Shown in pieces: positions 35,020 to 44,138 of a stretch of DNA of 64,000 bases. Source of the DNA: Bianquea renquensis (GTDB taxonomy: Bacteria > Bacillota > Clostridia > Lachnospirales > Bianqueaceae); the NCBI RefSeq assembly GCF_014384895.1, contig NZ_JACRSQ010000006.1:83578-147577 (forward strand), given 5' to 3'. The position numbers and the translations under genes are program-made. The first letter of the stretch is position 1; each line of letters opens with the position of its first letter. The notes under the pieces were generated by a model. That model made no database searches, was not told the origin of the DNA, and worked only from the letters and a program-made list of their open reading frames with translations.

Positions 35020-35057
35020 AGTACTATTAATATACTAGACTTTGCATCAACTTTCAA
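35020..35057 (-). promoter_or_regulatory. Promoter of plsX-acpP with overlapping dyad
   Basis: On the minus strand, -35 TTGAAA (35052-35057), 17-base spacer and -10 TATATT (35029-35034). A dyad AGTA...TACT (35020-35036) overlaps the -10, which is where FapR represses plsX in Bacillus. The match to the FapR site is loose, so the regulator is a guess. Confidence 0.55.
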
Positions 35058-35088
35058 TACCTACGACAAAAATTATTTTCATGTTTTG

Positions 35089-35622
35089 TTACAAAATTTT
35101 CCTTTGATTTTGGTAATATTTTAACGCGGCTTTCAGATAGTGAAGGCATCCGCCTGACTCATAAGGGATCTCATACTGGGGCTCAAAGGCCTCATAGGGG
35201 ATGGATTTCCGGCTTCCCCCTTGAAAATACTCTTCTAATATCTCAAAAGGGAGCAAGAAATATTCATCCCGGGCGGAAAAATGGACCAGCAAAAACGCCA
35301 GCCCTCCCTGGGCCGTAAAATCCCGCATGAACTTCACCTGATGTTCGTGTATGTTGGAGAAGGGCAGGCTCTTCTTCCCCGTCTCCTTGGCGTCGAAACA
35401 CATCGGGATTCCCCGCATGACTCCAATGTAATCCACCGTACTCTTCTGCTCGAAGTAGGCAAGCCGAATCATCTTTTTCTCCGAATCAAAGTCCACCGGC
35501 TTAATGGGCGTCGGGATCTTTTGAATCAGTGCGACCCCTTCTCTCCGATACAGATCATTGGTCATGTTGATCAGCTCTTCTAGGACACTTCCCCGCAGTC
35601 CCCTGCTGTTCCAATACCCCAT
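35089..35622 (-). CDS. recU: Holliday junction resolvase RecU
   Basis: 177 residues, slightly shorter than Bacillus RecU (about 206), mostly by lacking an N-terminal extension. It cuts four-way junctions in recombination. The family motifs STVDYIGVMRG and FDAKETGKKSLPFSNIHEHQVKFM carry the catalytic Asp, Glu-x-Lys and His residues of the PD-(D/E)xK fold. N-terminal NSRGLRGSVLEELINMTNDLY is also typical. AGGAG precedes the ATG. It follows the DUF711 gene by 9 bp, at the end of the polA operon. RecU is essentially restricted to Bacillota, which supports the assignment of the organism. Confidence 0.93.
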   Translation of the reverse strand: MGYWNSRGLRGSVLEELINMTNDLYRREGVALIQKIPTPIKPVDFDSEKKMIRLAYFEQKSTVDYIGVMRGIPMCFDAKETGKKSLPFSNIHEHQVKFMRDFTAQGGLAFLLVHFSARDEYFLLPFEILEEYFQGGSRKSIPYEAFEPQYEIPYESGGCLHYLKAALKYYQNQRKIL

Positions 35623-35631
35623 GGAGCGCTC

Positions 35632-36990
35632 CTAGTTCTTATAGCTGTGAACCGGCGCCGGGATACGCCCGCCCCTCTTAATAAAATCATAGCTGGAAAA
35701 CCGGTTGACCGGCATGATGGGCGCATATCCCAGCAGCCCGCCAAACTCAACCCTGTCCCCCACCGCCTTTCCGTGTACGGGGATAATGCGAACCGCTGTC
35801 GTCTTGGAATTAATCATGCCAATGGCCATCTCATCTGCGATGATGCCGGAGATGGATGCGGCCGGTGTATCGCCGGGTATGGCAATCATATCCAGCCCAA
35901 CGGAACAGACACAGGTCATGGCTTCCAGCTTCTCCAAAGTCAGACTGCCTTTTTCAACAGCCTCAATCATGCCGTGATCTTCGCTGACAGGGATAAAAGC
36001 CCCCGACAAACCGCCCACAAAAGAGGATGCCATGAGCCCTCCTTTTTTCACCTGGTCATTGAGCAGGGCCAACGCTGCTGTGGTCCCAGGCGCTCCGGCA
36101 CATTCCAGCCCCATCTCCTCAAAGATCTCCGCAATGCTGTCCCCGACCGCCGGCGTGGGCGCAAGAGACAGATCGATGATGCCAAAAGGAACGTCCAACA
36201 TCTTAGAGGCTTCCAGCGCCACCAGCTGGCCGACCCGGGTAATCTTAAATGCCGTTTTCTTGATGGTCTCGCTGAGGATCTCAAAATTCTGCCCTTTCAC
36301 GGATTCCAGGGCTTTTTTGACCACACCTGGGCCCGAGACGCCCACATTGATGATGGTATCGGCCTCCCCAACGCCGTGGAAAGCGCCGGCCATAAAGGGA
36401 TTGTCCTCCGGCGCGTTGCAGAAAACGACGAGCTTCGCGCAGCCGATGGAGTCCTCATGTCTTGTGACGTAGGCCAGATCCAGAATTCTTTCCCCCAAGA
36501 TTCGGACTGCGTCCATATTGATACCTGACCGGCTAGAGCCAACGTTGACAGAGCCGCAGACATTCTGGGTATTGCCCAGAGCCTCGGGTATACTCTCGAT
36601 AAGCGCTTCGTCGGTGGGCGTCATTCCCTTTTGCACAAGCGCGGAAAAACCGCCGATAAAATTGACGCCGACTTCAGCCGCCGCTTTATCCAGAGTCTGG
36701 GCAATAGCCGGAAAATCCGCGTGATCACAGGCGGCGGAACAGATGGACACAGGGGTTACGGAAATCCGTTTATTCACAATGGGAACGCCGAATTTTTTCT
36801 GGATCTCCTCCCCCGCCTTGACAAGGTTTTCCGCCTTTTTTGTAATTTTGTCATAGATCTTCCTCTGGAACGTCGAACAATCGGAGTGAGCACAGTCCAG
36901 CAAACTGATGCCCATGGTGATCGTCCGCACATCCAGGTTCTCCTCTTCGATCATCCGATTGGTTTCTTGAACTTCATTTAGATTGACCAA
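35632..36990 (-). CDS. DUF711 / UPF0210 (PFL) family protein
   Basis: 452 residues, the family's normal length. It is related to the glycyl-radical/PFL-fold annotation, but no glycyl radical motif is seen and the function is not established. Typical blocks are VRTITMGISLLDCAHSD, GGFSALVQKGMTPTDEAL and LDMIAIPGDTPAASISGIIADE. The start is probably TTG at 36990 with GAGAGGAA upstream; no nearby ATG with a site was found. It follows an ACT-domain gene (UPF0237) by 32 bp. This pair is conserved in many Bacillota, and the ACT partner may sense an amino acid. Confidence 0.88.
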   Translation of the reverse strand: MVNLNEVQETNRMIEEENLDVRTITMGISLLDCAHSDCSTFQRKIYDKITKKAENLVKAGEEIQKKFGVPIVNKRISVTPVSICSAACDHADFPAIAQTLDKAAAEVGVNFIGGFSALVQKGMTPTDEALIESIPEALGNTQNVCGSVNVGSSRSGINMDAVRILGERILDLAYVTRHEDSIGCAKLVVFCNAPEDNPFMAGAFHGVGEADTIINVGVSGPGVVKKALESVKGQNFEILSETIKKTAFKITRVGQLVALEASKMLDVPFGIIDLSLAPTPAVGDSIAEIFEEMGLECAGAPGTTAALALLNDQVKKGGLMASSFVGGLSGAFIPVSEDHGMIEAVEKGSLTLEKLEAMTCVCSVGLDMIAIPGDTPAASISGIIADEMAIGMINSKTTAVRIIPVHGKAVGDRVEFGGLLGYAPIMPVNRFSSYDFIKRGGRIPAPVHSYKN

Positions 36991-37022
36991 GGCTTGTTCC
37001 TCTCTTTCTTAGACTGGAAAAC

Positions 37023-37292
37023 TTAGATTCGGTGCATGGACTGGAAAATATCCTCGTGCTGCAGTTTAATCTGGAGGCCCAACTGGTTTCCTAGCGCATC
37101 CAGCGCATCGGAGACCTGGTGAAATTCCTGAATCGAATTTTCCATGTTGACGATCATCATCATGTGGAAATACCCTCCGGTAATCGTCTGAGAAATATCT
37201 AAAATGTTGATTTGATTCTTCGCCAACAGAGTACAAACCTCTGCAATGATACCAACCTTGTCGATTCCAACCACCGTGATAATACCTCTCAT
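37023..37292 (-). CDS. ACT domain-containing protein, UPF0237 family
   Basis: 89 residues forming one ACT domain (RGIITVVGIDKVGIIAEVCT, then ITGGYFHMMMIVNM). ACT domains bind small ligands, often amino acids, and this family usually precedes the DUF711 gene, as here. The ATG at 37292 has GGAGG five bases upstream; the longer frame reaching into the binding-protein gene is not supported. It lies 19 bp after the oligopeptide-binding-like gene. Its partner and ligand are unknown. Confidence 0.9.
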   Translation of the reverse strand: MRGIITVVGIDKVGIIAEVCTLLAKNQINILDISQTITGGYFHMMMIVNMENSIQEFHQVSDALDALGNQLGLQIKLQHEDIFQSMHRI

Positions 37293-37311
37293 TGTTTCCT
37301 CCATTCTGCCG

Positions 37312-38931
37312 CTACTGCTGCGATATAAATAAATTTTCAATCCCCCGATACACGTTGTATGAGGTGGGCTCCAAGTCTCCCCGCACATTCAGCCCGGTGA
37401 GCGTCGCCTGTTTCTGAAAAAACAGGGTGAAATACGGGAGATCCTCCACCACCTGCTGCGCGAGATTCACAAACGCTTGATGGATCGTCTCCTCCTCCGT
37501 CTGCTGGCCGATGGCTTCCAGCGCCGCGTCCATATCCTGACTTGCATATCCTGTATAATTTTGGGAACCTGTGGAGCCAAGGACCTCCATTAAATCCATC
37601 TCATCGAAAATCCTAAACCTGCAGAGGGCGAGATCAAAATTTCCTTCCTGCAAGGCCTGCTGAAAGGCTGCCTCTTCTTTTTGATCCAGCGCCGCCACAA
37701 AGCCAATCCGCTGTAATTGGTCCACAATTTCCAGTCCGATCGCTTCCTGATCGGGGATCGAGGAGTTGACAAGAACGGTCAGCTGGCTATCGATGGCATT
37801 CTGCAAATATTCGCCGGCTCTCTCCATGTCATAGGTATAGTTGGCCTGATTGGTAGGTGAATACCAGCCATTTGGATAGATCGGTGCCTCCGCCAGCGTT
37901 CCCTTGCTTAACCAGACGTTTTTTAAAATCTCCGCGGTGTTGAGGCTAAGGGCAATCCCTTTGCGAACCCTGGCTTCCTCCAGCAACGGTTTCTTCATAT
38001 TGAAAGCCAGCACCTGGACATAATGACTGTCGATGCTGTACATTGACAGGTTCTTCTGGTTGATATAATTTCCCCAGTTCAAAAACTCTGTGTGGAATAG
38101 CGTCGTCTTTTTTTGATTGAACGCCTCCAGCTTAGCCGATTCATCCCTGCTCAGATATACCGATATATTGGTGATATAGGGGGTCTGCTTGAAATACATA
38201 TCGTTGGACACAAGCCGAAGTTCCCGAAGTGCCTGATAGGATTCCACCTTATATGGCCCGCTGCCCATGGGGTCGAAGGCGTTGTCCAGCCCCTCCTCCA
38301 CATTGCCGGTATAGTACGATTGAGAGATGACAGGGAAGTACAGCCTCTTAAGGTTTAGCCTGGACGCATTGGTAAAGGTGATGATCAACTGGGTGTTGCC
38401 TGACGTTCGGACTGATTCGATACATTGGACACAGGATTTATAATAGACAGTCTCAGGGGCCTGCTGCAATACCTGGATTGAATAGGCGGCGTCCTGTGCC
38501 GTCACCGCTTTTCCATTCTGCCATAGGATATCCGTGTTGATGGTGATGGTGACAGTGCGGTTGTCCTCCGACCATTCCCAGCTGCTCCCGATGGATGGGC
38601 AGACCTCATCCTGCTGGTTGATATCCAACAGAGGGCTAAAGATCAGGTTCAGCATCTGGGCCGTGTCTTCATCGTCGGTCAGCAGAGGGTTGAGGGTCTG
38701 TGGATTTTGCACTGTCATGCTCAGCTCTCCGCCCGCCTGCGGAACCGGATCCGCTTCCGATTCCGATTCCTCTGGAGCGGAGGAGAGATCCGTCATGGAC
38801 TCCTGGCTATTTTCCTCTGACTCCGAAATTTGAGAGGATTCCCCTTCGCTTATAGGAGAACAGCCGGCTGTCAAGACGCATATCATCAATAGCAGGCCTA
38901 TCCGCATGTGCAGATTGTGTAGTTTACCCAT
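37312..38931 (-). CDS. Family 5 (oligopeptide-type) extracellular solute-binding lipoprotein
   Basis: 539 residues. The signal peptide ends in lipobox LTAGC (Cys24). It is followed by a low-complexity Ser/Glu linker (about 25-65) and a family 5 binding domain: GGELSMTVQNPQTLNPLL, SIGSSWEWSEDNRTVTITIN, and DPMGSGPYKVESYQ. Family 5 proteins bind peptides, nickel or similar ligands. No permease or ATPase gene is adjacent, so it is an orphan, perhaps using a remote Opp/Dpp system or acting as a sensor. It overlaps coaE by eight bases and lies in the polA-coaE run. Confidence 0.88.
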   Translation of the reverse strand: MGKLHNLHMRIGLLLMICVLTAGCSPISEGESSQISESEENSQESMTDLSSAPEESESEADPVPQAGGELSMTVQNPQTLNPLLTDDEDTAQMLNLIFSPLLDINQQDEVCPSIGSSWEWSEDNRTVTITINTDILWQNGKAVTAQDAAYSIQVLQQAPETVYYKSCVQCIESVRTSGNTQLIITFTNASRLNLKRLYFPVISQSYYTGNVEEGLDNAFDPMGSGPYKVESYQALRELRLVSNDMYFKQTPYITNISVYLSRDESAKLEAFNQKKTTLFHTEFLNWGNYINQKNLSMYSIDSHYVQVLAFNMKKPLLEEARVRKGIALSLNTAEILKNVWLSKGTLAEAPIYPNGWYSPTNQANYTYDMERAGEYLQNAIDSQLTVLVNSSIPDQEAIGLEIVDQLQRIGFVAALDQKEEAAFQQALQEGNFDLALCRFRIFDEMDLMEVLGSTGSQNYTGYASQDMDAALEAIGQQTEEETIHQAFVNLAQQVVEDLPYFTLFFQKQATLTGLNVRGDLEPTSYNVYRGIENLFISQQ

Positions 38932-39562
38932 GGCCTTCCCCCTCTCCCCTTTCCATCATCCTCGCATAGACTCGGTCACACTGTGCGTACAGCGCCGGCG
39001 TATCGCCGCCGCCATCGAATACGACTGCCGCCCTGCGGCTGTATTCTTCATCACTCCACTGACTCTGTACCCGCGCCACAGCCTCCGCCTCTGTCAAATT
39101 CTGCCGCTTCATAATCCGGCGGATTCGAACCTGGGGATCCGCGCACACAGCCCAGACTTCCTGCACCATGTCCTTCAATGGCGAGCGCAGCAGCTCAATG
39201 GCCTCAACCAAAAGAAAAGGAGCTTCCGGTTCAGCCTCCTGGGTCTTCGCAATGGCCTCATCGATTCGAATACAGATGACGGGGTGTGTGATGGAGTTTA
39301 ATCGGTTTAGCGCCTTTGCATCGGTAAATACAATCTTTCCAAGCTTTCTCCTGTCCACTTGCTTCTGATCCGCATTCAGTATATCGCTGCCAAAGGCTTT
39401 TGTCAACTCCTGCTTTACCCCATCCTCCAACAGCACCTCATGGCCTACTACGTCGGCATCGAGAATGGGAATTCTGTAGGCATCGCGGAAATAGCGGGAC
39501 ACTGTGCTCTTTCCTGCGGCGATGGTTCCCGTAATCCCGATAACCGGTTTATTTTGCCTCAT
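38924..39562 (-). CDS. coaE: Dephospho-CoA kinase
   Basis: 212 residues. It catalyses the last step of coenzyme A synthesis. The P-loop GITGTIAAGKSTVSRYF near the N-terminus, DADVVGHEVL, HPVICIRIDEAI and the lid-region RQNLTEAEAVARVQSQ are all family motifs. It overlaps polA by 14 bases at its start, and overlaps the downstream binding-lipoprotein gene, so translation is coupled. polA-coaE is a common Bacillota order. Confidence 0.95.
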   Translation of the reverse strand: MRQNKPVIGITGTIAAGKSTVSRYFRDAYRIPILDADVVGHEVLLEDGVKQELTKAFGSDILNADQKQVDRRKLGKIVFTDAKALNRLNSITHPVICIRIDEAIAKTQEAEPEAPFLLVEAIELLRSPLKDMVQEVWAVCADPQVRIRRIMKRQNLTEAEAVARVQSQWSDEEYSRRAAVVFDGGGDTPALYAQCDRVYARMMERGEGEGHG

Positions 39563-42254
39563 ACCAATTCTCTCCCGTATGAATATCGATCTCCAGCGGC
39601 ACTTTCAAATCGGCCGCACCTGTCATCTCTTCCTCCAGAATCCGGCGCACTGCCTCCTCCTCCGGGCGGTACACCTCCATGAGAAGCTCGTCATGGACTT
39701 GCAGCAGCAGCCGGCTGCGGAGCTTTTCTCGCTTGACGCGCTGATACACTCTGACCATGGCGATCTTGATGATATCGGCCGCGCTCCCCTGAATCGGCAT
39801 ATTCTTCGCCACCCGCTCGCCAAAAGAGCGCATATTGAAATTCTTTGATTTTAGTTCATCGATACTCCGTCGCCGCCCAAAAATTGTGACGCCGTACCCC
39901 CGCTCTCTGGCGGATTCCACACATTCCTCCAGAAATCCTTTGACTTTCGGATATTGCTGAAAATACGCGTTGATATATTCGGAAGCTTCCTTTTGGCTGA
40001 TATGAAGGTCATCGCTCAGAGAGAATGCACTGATTCCATAGATAATGCCAAAATTTACAGCTTTTGCGGAATTTCGCTGCGCCGCTGTGATATCCTCCGG
40101 CGGGATTCCCAGGACCTGGGACGCTGTCAGGCGATGGATATCCTCTCCCCGCTGGTACGCCTCGATCATCGTTTCATCCCCGGACATATGGGCCAATAGC
40201 CGCAGCTCGATCTGAGAGTAATCTGCATCCATGAAGAGGAAGTCACTGCTTTCCGGCACGAAGGCCTTTCGGAGCTGCCGTCCCAGTTCCATACGGATGG
40301 GAATATTCTGTAGATTTGGATCCGTACTGGACAATCGCCCGGTGGCTGTAACGGTCTGCTGAAATCGGGAATGGATTTTTCCATCCTCCCGGTGGATATA
40401 GGGAGCCAACCCTTCCACGTAGGTGGACTGTAGCTTGCCCAATTGCCGGAAAAGCAAAATGTTTCCAATAATAGGATGAAGAGGGTTCAACTTCTCCAGC
40501 ACCTCCGCGGAAGTCGAATACCCGGATTTCGTTTTCTTCTGCACCGGCAGCCCCAGCCGCTCGAACAGAACTTCCCCCAACTGCTTGGGGGAGTTGATAT
40601 TGAAGGGGCCCCCTGCCATATCATAAATCGTTTCGGTGAGTTTTGTCAATTCCCCTGCCAGGAAATGCCCGATCTCATTGAGCACCGGGACATTCACCTT
40701 GATTCCGATCTGCTCCATGGATGCCAACACTTCTACAAGGGGCAATTCAACATCATAAAAAAGCCGCTCCATCCCCTTGTCGGCCAGTTCTTGCTTCATC
40801 TTTGGATAGACCCGGTATACGATCTGTGTCAGGGATGCGGCATACAGAGTTCTTCTCTCTGGAGACAAATCCAGCAGGGACATCTTTTTGCTTCCAGAGC
40901 CCAGCACTTCGATCTCCGACGATGCAAATTCTCCGAGATAAATGGTAGATAGTTCATCGATGGTGTAGGTATCCTTGGAAGGGTTGATCAGATAGGCGGC
41001 AATCATCGTATCGAACACAACCCCCTTCGGCTGGACGCCATAGGGGAGAAACGCGCGATATTCTTCTTTGAAATTATGTCCGATCTTCCGGATCTGCTCC
41101 TTCTCCATGATGGGTTTCAGCTGGACGGCCAGCTCGTTCCAGGGGATCACGCTTGTCTCCACCCACCAGGCGCTTTCCTCCTCAAAACACAGACTGATCC
41201 CCTGAATGGTCTCTCCCTCTTCCAAAATCTCCATGGCCACGAGAGACGCTTGCTCCAATTTCTGGCACAGCGCTCTCCACTCCGCACGAGACTGAACGCG
41301 GTGCAAGTCTTGACGCTCTTGCGCCAGCTCCGTCTCCTCCAGCCCCTGCTCTTCCATCAAGCTCATCTGCTCCGCCATCCCGCTTTTTGGTAAAAATCGT
41401 TCAAGGAGACTTTTGAATTCGTATTGTTTCAACACTTGAATAAAGGCTGGATTTTGAAAATTGTCCATGGAAAATGGGCTGACGTCCTCCGGTATGTCGC
41501 AGTCCGTACAGATTGTCGCCAGGGTCAGGCTGAGTCGAGCCTGCTCCTGAAATTCCTCCAGATTCTGTCCCGCACGGGCTGGCTTCACCTGGGCCGCGTG
41601 AGCGATGGCATTTTCCACAGATTGATACTCCTGAATGATTTTGGCAGCTGTCTTTTCCCCGATCGAGGGCACTCCCGGAATGTTGTCCGATGGATCGCCC
41701 ATCAGCGCCTTCATCTGGAGATATCCATCTGGGGTTACCCCGTATTTCGCCTCAACATCGGCTGGGAAATAGGTTTCCAGCTCTGTTCCGCCCTTTTTCG
41801 TTTTCGGGATTAAGATTTTCAGGTTCTCTTCCGCTAGCTGCAACAGATCCCGGTCTCCGGAGAGCACTGTCACCTCATCCCCCTGGTGGGCGCGCCGCTT
41901 CGCGATGGTTCCTAGAATATCATCCGCCTCAAAGCCTTCCTTCATCAAAAGCTGAATTCCCGCCTTATCCAAAATCTCCTGAATGATCGGAATCTGCATG
42001 TGAAGCTCATCTGGCATAGCAGATCGATTTCCCTTATACTGGGCGTACAGATTGTGCCGGAATGTCGGCGCTTTCACGTCAAAGGCCACGGCGGCTAAAT
42101 CTGGCTTTTCCATCTCCACAACTTTCATAAAAATGTTGATGAATCCATACACCGCGTTGGTGTACACCCCTTGGGAATTAGAAAGAAGCGGCACGCCATA
42201 AAATGCCCGGTTCGCTATGGAATGTCCATCCACTAGTAATATTTTGTTTTTCAT
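39549..42254 (-). CDS. polA: DNA polymerase I
   Basis: 901 residues. The N-terminal 5' nuclease domain starts KNKILLVDGHSIANRAFYGV. The middle 3'-5' exonuclease-like domain looks inactive: the expected DxE of motif Exo I is replaced around SLVAMEILEEGETIQG, as in Bacillus stearothermophilus Pol I. The polymerase domain has motif A DYSQIELRLLAHMSGD, the O-helix RNSAKAVNFGIIYGIS and motif C LLLQVHDELLMEV. The ATG at 42254 with TGGAGG upstream is preferred over a start 18 codons earlier. It fills gaps in repair and removes RNA primers. Confidence 0.97.
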   Translation of the reverse strand: MKNKILLVDGHSIANRAFYGVPLLSNSQGVYTNAVYGFINIFMKVVEMEKPDLAAVAFDVKAPTFRHNLYAQYKGNRSAMPDELHMQIPIIQEILDKAGIQLLMKEGFEADDILGTIAKRRAHQGDEVTVLSGDRDLLQLAEENLKILIPKTKKGGTELETYFPADVEAKYGVTPDGYLQMKALMGDPSDNIPGVPSIGEKTAAKIIQEYQSVENAIAHAAQVKPARAGQNLEEFQEQARLSLTLATICTDCDIPEDVSPFSMDNFQNPAFIQVLKQYEFKSLLERFLPKSGMAEQMSLMEEQGLEETELAQERQDLHRVQSRAEWRALCQKLEQASLVAMEILEEGETIQGISLCFEEESAWWVETSVIPWNELAVQLKPIMEKEQIRKIGHNFKEEYRAFLPYGVQPKGVVFDTMIAAYLINPSKDTYTIDELSTIYLGEFASSEIEVLGSGSKKMSLLDLSPERRTLYAASLTQIVYRVYPKMKQELADKGMERLFYDVELPLVEVLASMEQIGIKVNVPVLNEIGHFLAGELTKLTETIYDMAGGPFNINSPKQLGEVLFERLGLPVQKKTKSGYSTSAEVLEKLNPLHPIIGNILLFRQLGKLQSTYVEGLAPYIHREDGKIHSRFQQTVTATGRLSSTDPNLQNIPIRMELGRQLRKAFVPESSDFLFMDADYSQIELRLLAHMSGDETMIEAYQRGEDIHRLTASQVLGIPPEDITAAQRNSAKAVNFGIIYGISAFSLSDDLHISQKEASEYINAYFQQYPKVKGFLEECVESARERGYGVTIFGRRRSIDELKSKNFNMRSFGERVAKNMPIQGSAADIIKIAMVRVYQRVKREKLRSRLLLQVHDELLMEVYRPEEEAVRRILEEEMTGAADLKVPLEIDIHTGENWYEAK

Positions 42255-42364
42255 GATATGCCTCCATCTGCCCCACATGCCCGGCAGTTTTTTGCTGCTT
42301 GCTACCAACAGTATACCAAATTAAAGGGAAAAAAACCCAATTTTCTCTCCAAATTTATAAAATC

Positions 42365-43591
42365 TTAAGTTTCTTTTCTTTTTCGGCCTATGCGCCGGAC
42401 TAAAATTACCAGCATCACGGGAAAGACAATCGCTGCTAAAAGGCCGGCGCGCAGGGCCACCTGCTCCGCTTCCATCCCTGTTTTGTCCAAAAGCCATTGG
42501 GACTCCGCCGCCGCGTCGGAGACGAATCCTGTCAGCCATGGGCCTGCGGAACAGCCTATGTCGCCGCCCATGGCCATCAGCGCAAACAGGGCTGTTCCAG
42601 CGCTAGGCAGCGCATCCGCCGCAATCACCAGCGTTCCCGGCCACATCAGGCTTACGGACAATCCACAGATGCCGCACGCCAGCAGGGAGAGCATTGGCCA
42701 CGGTGAAAAGACGACGGTTAGATAGCACGCGATACAGAGCAATCCACAGATGGTGAGCATATTCTTTATGTTGAGCCTCGCCCCCTTGATCCCGTACAGC
42801 ATTCGGCCAACCCCCATCAACAGGGCAAAAAAACAGGGCCCTGCCAGATCGCCCAGGGTTTTATTGAGCTGCAATCCTTTTTGCGCAAACAGGGACGCCC
42901 ACTGGGACATCGCCTGCTCTGAGGCTCCGGAGGCTACCATGATAAGGGCGGCAATCCAGAACAACTTGTTCTTGAACAGCCGGCGCAGCCCGCCCATTTC
43001 CTCCCCCGCTTCTACCTTCGGGAGGGGGGCACTCCAAAACAGAAACACATTGACCAGGGGAACGAGCGTCCAGATGGCCATGATCCATTGCCAATGCTCC
43101 CGCCCCAGAATCAGCAGCAACAGAGTCGATATCAGGACAGCCCCCAGTTGCCCCCAACAATAAAAAGAGTGAAGGAGGCTCATCGCTGGTCCTTTTTCTT
43201 CAAAGGAAAGGCCTTGCACAATTGGGCTGATCAGCACTTCGATTAGGCCACAGCCAACGGCGTATATGCATGCGGCCAACACCAGACCACCGTACACGTG
43301 TCCAGCAAATAGGTTCGGGGCCACGGCCAGCATTCCGAACCCAATCGCCGCTAAAATATGGGCCACCACCGACGGAGCCCGATATCCTGTCTTGGCAATC
43401 AACTTTGCCATCACCACATCGACGAGCATCTGCACCAAAAAGGTGATGAGCACCAAGCGGCCTAGCTGTTCAAAGGTGATGCCGAAATCCTCCTGAAAGA
43501 TGATAAACAGAACCGGTGGGACATTGATCGAAATGGCTTGCACAATATACCCGATATAACAGGCCGCCAAAGTTTTTTTCTGTGAGTGCAT
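42365..43591 (-). CDS. Major facilitator superfamily (MFS) transporter
   Basis: 408 residues, about twelve membrane helices. An MFS loop 2-3 variant (LVLITFLVQMLVDVVMAKLI) and the second-half repeat are visible, and the protein ends in a basic tail RRIGRKRKE. It resembles the FucP/YbjJ-type sugar-porter group; the substrate is not evident. The ATG at 43591 with GGAGG five bases upstream is the likely start. It lies 110 bp before polA on the same strand and may have its own promoter; the leader upstream contains two hairpins. Confidence 0.85.
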   Translation of the reverse strand: MHSQKKTLAACYIGYIVQAISINVPPVLFIIFQEDFGITFEQLGRLVLITFLVQMLVDVVMAKLIAKTGYRAPSVVAHILAAIGFGMLAVAPNLFAGHVYGGLVLAACIYAVGCGLIEVLISPIVQGLSFEEKGPAMSLLHSFYCWGQLGAVLISTLLLLILGREHWQWIMAIWTLVPLVNVFLFWSAPLPKVEAGEEMGGLRRLFKNKLFWIAALIMVASGASEQAMSQWASLFAQKGLQLNKTLGDLAGPCFFALLMGVGRMLYGIKGARLNIKNMLTICGLLCIACYLTVVFSPWPMLSLLACGICGLSVSLMWPGTLVIAADALPSAGTALFALMAMGGDIGCSAGPWLTGFVSDAAAESQWLLDKTGMEAEQVALRAGLLAAIVFPVMLVILVRRIGRKRKET

Positions 43592-43862
43592 TGTATCCTC
43601 CATTCTGAAGCGCTTTTGCCCGGTTATATGCGCCGCCAAATGAGATTTGTGGCGGCAAGAGGCTATCTGTGGCAATCCGGCCCAAATAGCACACCATCTA
43701 TTTTCTTACCGCAGCAGTTTCGTCGCTTCACCCGCAGTGCGACAGGACCTGCGCACTGCACTTTGTGTTCGTGGATATTATACAGTATTTTTTATCGTTT
43801 GAGAAGTCCCTAGAGGGGAAGAATTTGAAGTTTAGAAAATGCTGCATTTTTTGGGAAAGGTG
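43592..43862. other. Intergenic leader between the MFS gene and tRNA-Leu
   Basis: The 314-bp gene-free gap holds an inverted repeat GCCGCC/GGCGGC (about 43631-43655) and a 26-base palindrome with eight-base arms (43734-43741, 43752-43759) and inner CAGG/CCTG pairs. No T-run follows either. I see no known riboswitch and no convincing gene; the tRNA promoter is at the right end. Confidence 0.5.
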
Positions 43863-43891
43863 TTGACACAAACTTTTGGATGTGGTATGAT
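43863..43891 (+). promoter_or_regulatory. Promoter of tRNA-Leu
   Basis: Perfect -35 TTGACA (43863-43868), 17-base spacer and -10 TATGAT (43886-43891), 15 bases before the mature tRNA. Confidence 0.85.
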
Positions 43892-43905
43892 AATGTTCGT
43901 TGTTA

Positions 43906-43989
43906 GCCGGTGTGTTGGAATTGGCAGACGAGGCGGACTCAAAATCCGTTGATGGTGACATCGTGTGGGTTCGAGTCCCACCACCGGCA
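43906..43989 (+). tRNA. tRNA-Leu (anticodon CAA)
   Basis: An 84-nt class II tRNA with acceptor GCCGGTG paired with CACCGGC and discriminator A. The anticodon loop CTCAAAA gives CAA (reads UUG codons). There is a long variable arm (GTTGATGGTGACATCGTG region) and T-loop GGTTCGAGTCC. CCA is not encoded. A tyrosine integrase gene follows on the opposite strand 150 bp away, so this tRNA is a probable attachment site. Confidence 0.95.
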
Positions 43990-44001
43990 CTAGACTTTAA
44001 C

Positions 44002-44043
44002 AGCTCGTAACCCCTTGATATATCGGGGCTTGCGGGCTTTTCT
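44002..44043 (+). terminator. Terminator after tRNA-Leu
   Basis: A stem of about 13 pairs with G-T wobbles (AGCTCGTAACCCC with GGGGCTTGCGGGCT), then TTTTCTTT. It starts 13 bases after the tRNA 3' end. Confidence 0.75.
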
Positions 44044-44109
44044 TTATGCTCTGCTTTTCTTTGCAGCGTCCCTCGCGCATCAGCAAATTTGCCATTTTCG
44101 GGCTGATTT

Positions 44110-44131
44110 TTGGAGGGACATTGGAGGGACA
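44110..44131. repeat. Tandem 11-bp direct repeat at the integrase 3' end
   Basis: TTGGAGGGACA occurs twice without spacing (44110-44120 and 44121-44131), eight bases beyond the integrase stop codon. An inverted partial copy (GTCCCTC) lies near 44068. Paired short repeats here are typical arm-type integrase sites; that function is inferred. Confidence 0.6.
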
Positions 44132-44138
44132 TAGAGCA

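Noticed and set aside
43592..43862. Riboswitch upstream of the MFS gene
   Set aside because: Two hairpins exist, but no conserved core of a known class and no terminator switch could be recognised.
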